Part shown: positions 6,384 through 7,008 of the stretch, piece after piece | Layout of the letters: each line of letters begins with the position of its first letter | Position numbering within the stretch: position 1 is the stretch's first letter | From: Vulcanimicrobiota bacterium | GTDB taxonomy: Bacteria > Vulcanimicrobiota > Vulcanimicrobiia > Vulcanimicrobiales > Vulcanimicrobiaceae | Assembly (NCBI GenBank): GCA_014304965.1 | Contig: JACRTZ010000204.1 | Location: 794-7,801 of the forward strand | Direction of reading: 5' to 3' | Length of the DNA stretch: 7,008 nt | Notes under the pieces: generated by a model | Told to the model about the DNA's origin: nothing | What the model saw: the letters and a program-made list of their open reading frames with translations, nothing else | The model's database searches: none | Program-made: the position numbers and the translations under genes

Positions 6384-6980
6384 TTACAAGCCGGGCGCGC
6401 CGTCCGGAAACGCGTAATCGCGATAGGTCGCGTCGATGGTGTACGCCCGCTTCGCATTGCGCGGACCCGTCACTACGGTTGCGTACGTGAAATGGTCGAG
6501 CAGCCACGCGCCGCTCACGCGCCGATACGTGAGGTCGAGCGTGTCGAGCGAACCCGACAACACGACGCGCGTCGGTAGATACGTGACCGGATCGAACCAG
6601 ACGTCGCGGTAGATCATGTGACCGATGCCGTTTGCGAAGGCGCGCACGCTCGCGGTTGCGGGTTCGAGATGCACGTGGTTTTGCTCGGGCGACGTGATCG
6701 TATAGCCCGCGACGCTCGAAACGACGACGTCTGCGGCGGGCGCGCCTTGAACGATGCGATATTCTTTGGGCCGAACGTACACCACCGCCATGCGCAGGCC
6801 GTCCTCGCCAATGCGAAAGTCGAACGCCCATTGCGCGAGCGCATCCACCTCGGGCGGCAGAGGATAGGCGAGGTCGGTTTCGGGCTTCGCAGCGCCGGGT
6901 CGCGTGATGAGCGCGCGATCGTCTCGCGTACGAACGACGACGGTCTGCGTCAGCTGGACTTGACCCGGTTTGATGGACAA
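6384..6980 (-). CDS. Uncharacterised beta-rich protein (N-terminus unresolved)
   Basis: I do not recognise this gene with certainty. Its ~198 residues alternate polar and hydrophobic residues as in a beta-sheet protein: VQLTQTVVVRTRDDRALI near the start, MAVVYVRPKEYRIV, VVSSVAGYTITSPEQNHVHL, IYRDVWFDPVTYLPTRVVLSGS and LDLTYRRVSGAWLLDHFTYATV. The FDPVTYLPTRV and TYRRVSGAWLLDHF stretches recall carrier-like (LolA/outer-membrane lipoprotein-sorting type) proteins, where strands end in a fitted parameter-like phrase; this is a weak resemblance. There is no ATG near the beginning. The only early start codon is TTG 6980, without a Shine-Dalgarno, and a TGA in the same frame sits at 7005-7007. No signal peptide is visible, although one would be expected for such a protein. 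The frame is clearly coding downstream, so either TTG is used or a frameshift separates it from an upstream leader. It converges on the thioredoxin-fold gene. Confidence 0.65.
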   Translation of the reverse strand: MSIKPGQVQLTQTVVVRTRDDRALITRPGAAKPETDLAYPLPPEVDALAQWAFDFRIGEDGLRMAVVYVRPKEYRIVQGAPAADVVVSSVAGYTITSPEQNHVHLEPATASVRAFANGIGHMIYRDVWFDPVTYLPTRVVLSGSLDTLDLTYRRVSGAWLLDHFTYATVVTGPRNAKRAYTIDATYRDYAFPDGAPGL

Positions 6981-6985
6981 GTGGT

Positions 6986-7006
6986 TTAGGCCGCTTTGCG
7001 AAGCTC
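6986..7006 (-). CDS. Possible 3' end of an upstream - strand gene (partial)
   Basis: On the - strand, a frame entering from the right edge reads ELRKAA and then TAA at 6986-6988. If real, it is the end of an upstream gene whose stop lies five bases before the TTG codon of the next frame. Six codons cannot prove coding; it is recorded because it would explain the in-frame TGA seen in the neighbouring frame. Alternatively it is the leader of the same gene displaced by a frameshift. Confidence 0.2.
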   Translation of the reverse strand, partial: ELRKAA

Positions 7007-7008
7007 AC

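Noticed and set aside
6193..7008. 271-codon - strand open frame running off the right edge
   Set aside because: It is highly Arg/Ser-rich with no motif. The frame 6384-6980 has a balanced, beta-protein-like composition and is the better coding choice. It also overlaps the end of the thioredoxin-fold gene.
1..7008. Search for tRNA, rRNA, CRISPR repeats, insertion-sequence ends, phage genes and riboswitches
   Set aside because: No cloverleaf, repeat-spacer periodicity, transposase, terminal inverted repeat or recognisable aptamer was seen by eye, and the gaps are all too short to hold most of them.

Overview
This is a GC-rich, densely packed bacterial chromosomal window with six genes on the + strand and one convergent gene on the - strand. 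No tRNA, rRNA, insertion sequence, CRISPR array, prophage or long repeat is visible, and no gap between genes reaches 100 bases. The GC-rich composition, GTG starts, sparse Shine-Dalgarno sequences and gene types would fit an environmental lineage such as Eremiobacterota/Vulcanimicrobiota. That is a stylistic impression only, and the window holds no phylogenetic marker.

Layout: (1) bases 2-1237, the C-terminal part of an alkaline-phosphatase-superfamily phosphoesterase, cut by the left edge. (2) 1283-2146, a dimethylargininase (DDAH)-fold protein that keeps the structural motifs but lacks the catalytic His and Cys. (3) 2175-2906, a calcineurin-like metallophosphoesterase with a complete metal-binding motif set. 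(4, 5) 2890-3819 and 3816-4616, an ABC-2 exporter pair very like E. coli YadG/YadH. (6) 4674-6320, a secreted thioredoxin-fold protein (TlpA/ResA type) fused to TPR-like helices and a C-terminal beta domain with its own CX4C motif. (7) 6384-6980 on the - strand, an unrecognised beta-rich protein, possibly related to lipoprotein-carrier or outer-membrane factors, with an unresolved N-terminus.

Genes 3, 4 and 5 overlap (17 and 4 bases) and are almost certainly co-transcribed and translationally coupled. Genes 1 and 2 lie 45 and 28 bases upstream of the next gene and may belong to the same unit. Gene 6 follows a 57-base gap holding a perfect 8-bp hairpin that ends right at its start region. Genes 6 and 7 converge on a 63-base gap with a 7-bp GC hairpin that could serve as a terminator for both. 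I see no single pathway that unites the genes. The yadGH pair is one functional unit, and the secreted phosphoesterase and thioredoxin-type proteins are envelope or extracytoplasmic functions.

I did not find a convincing new multi-gene system. The best leads are the DDAH-fold pseudoenzyme, the thioredoxin-TPR-beta fusion with a second cysteine pair, and the broken or unusual start of the - strand gene.
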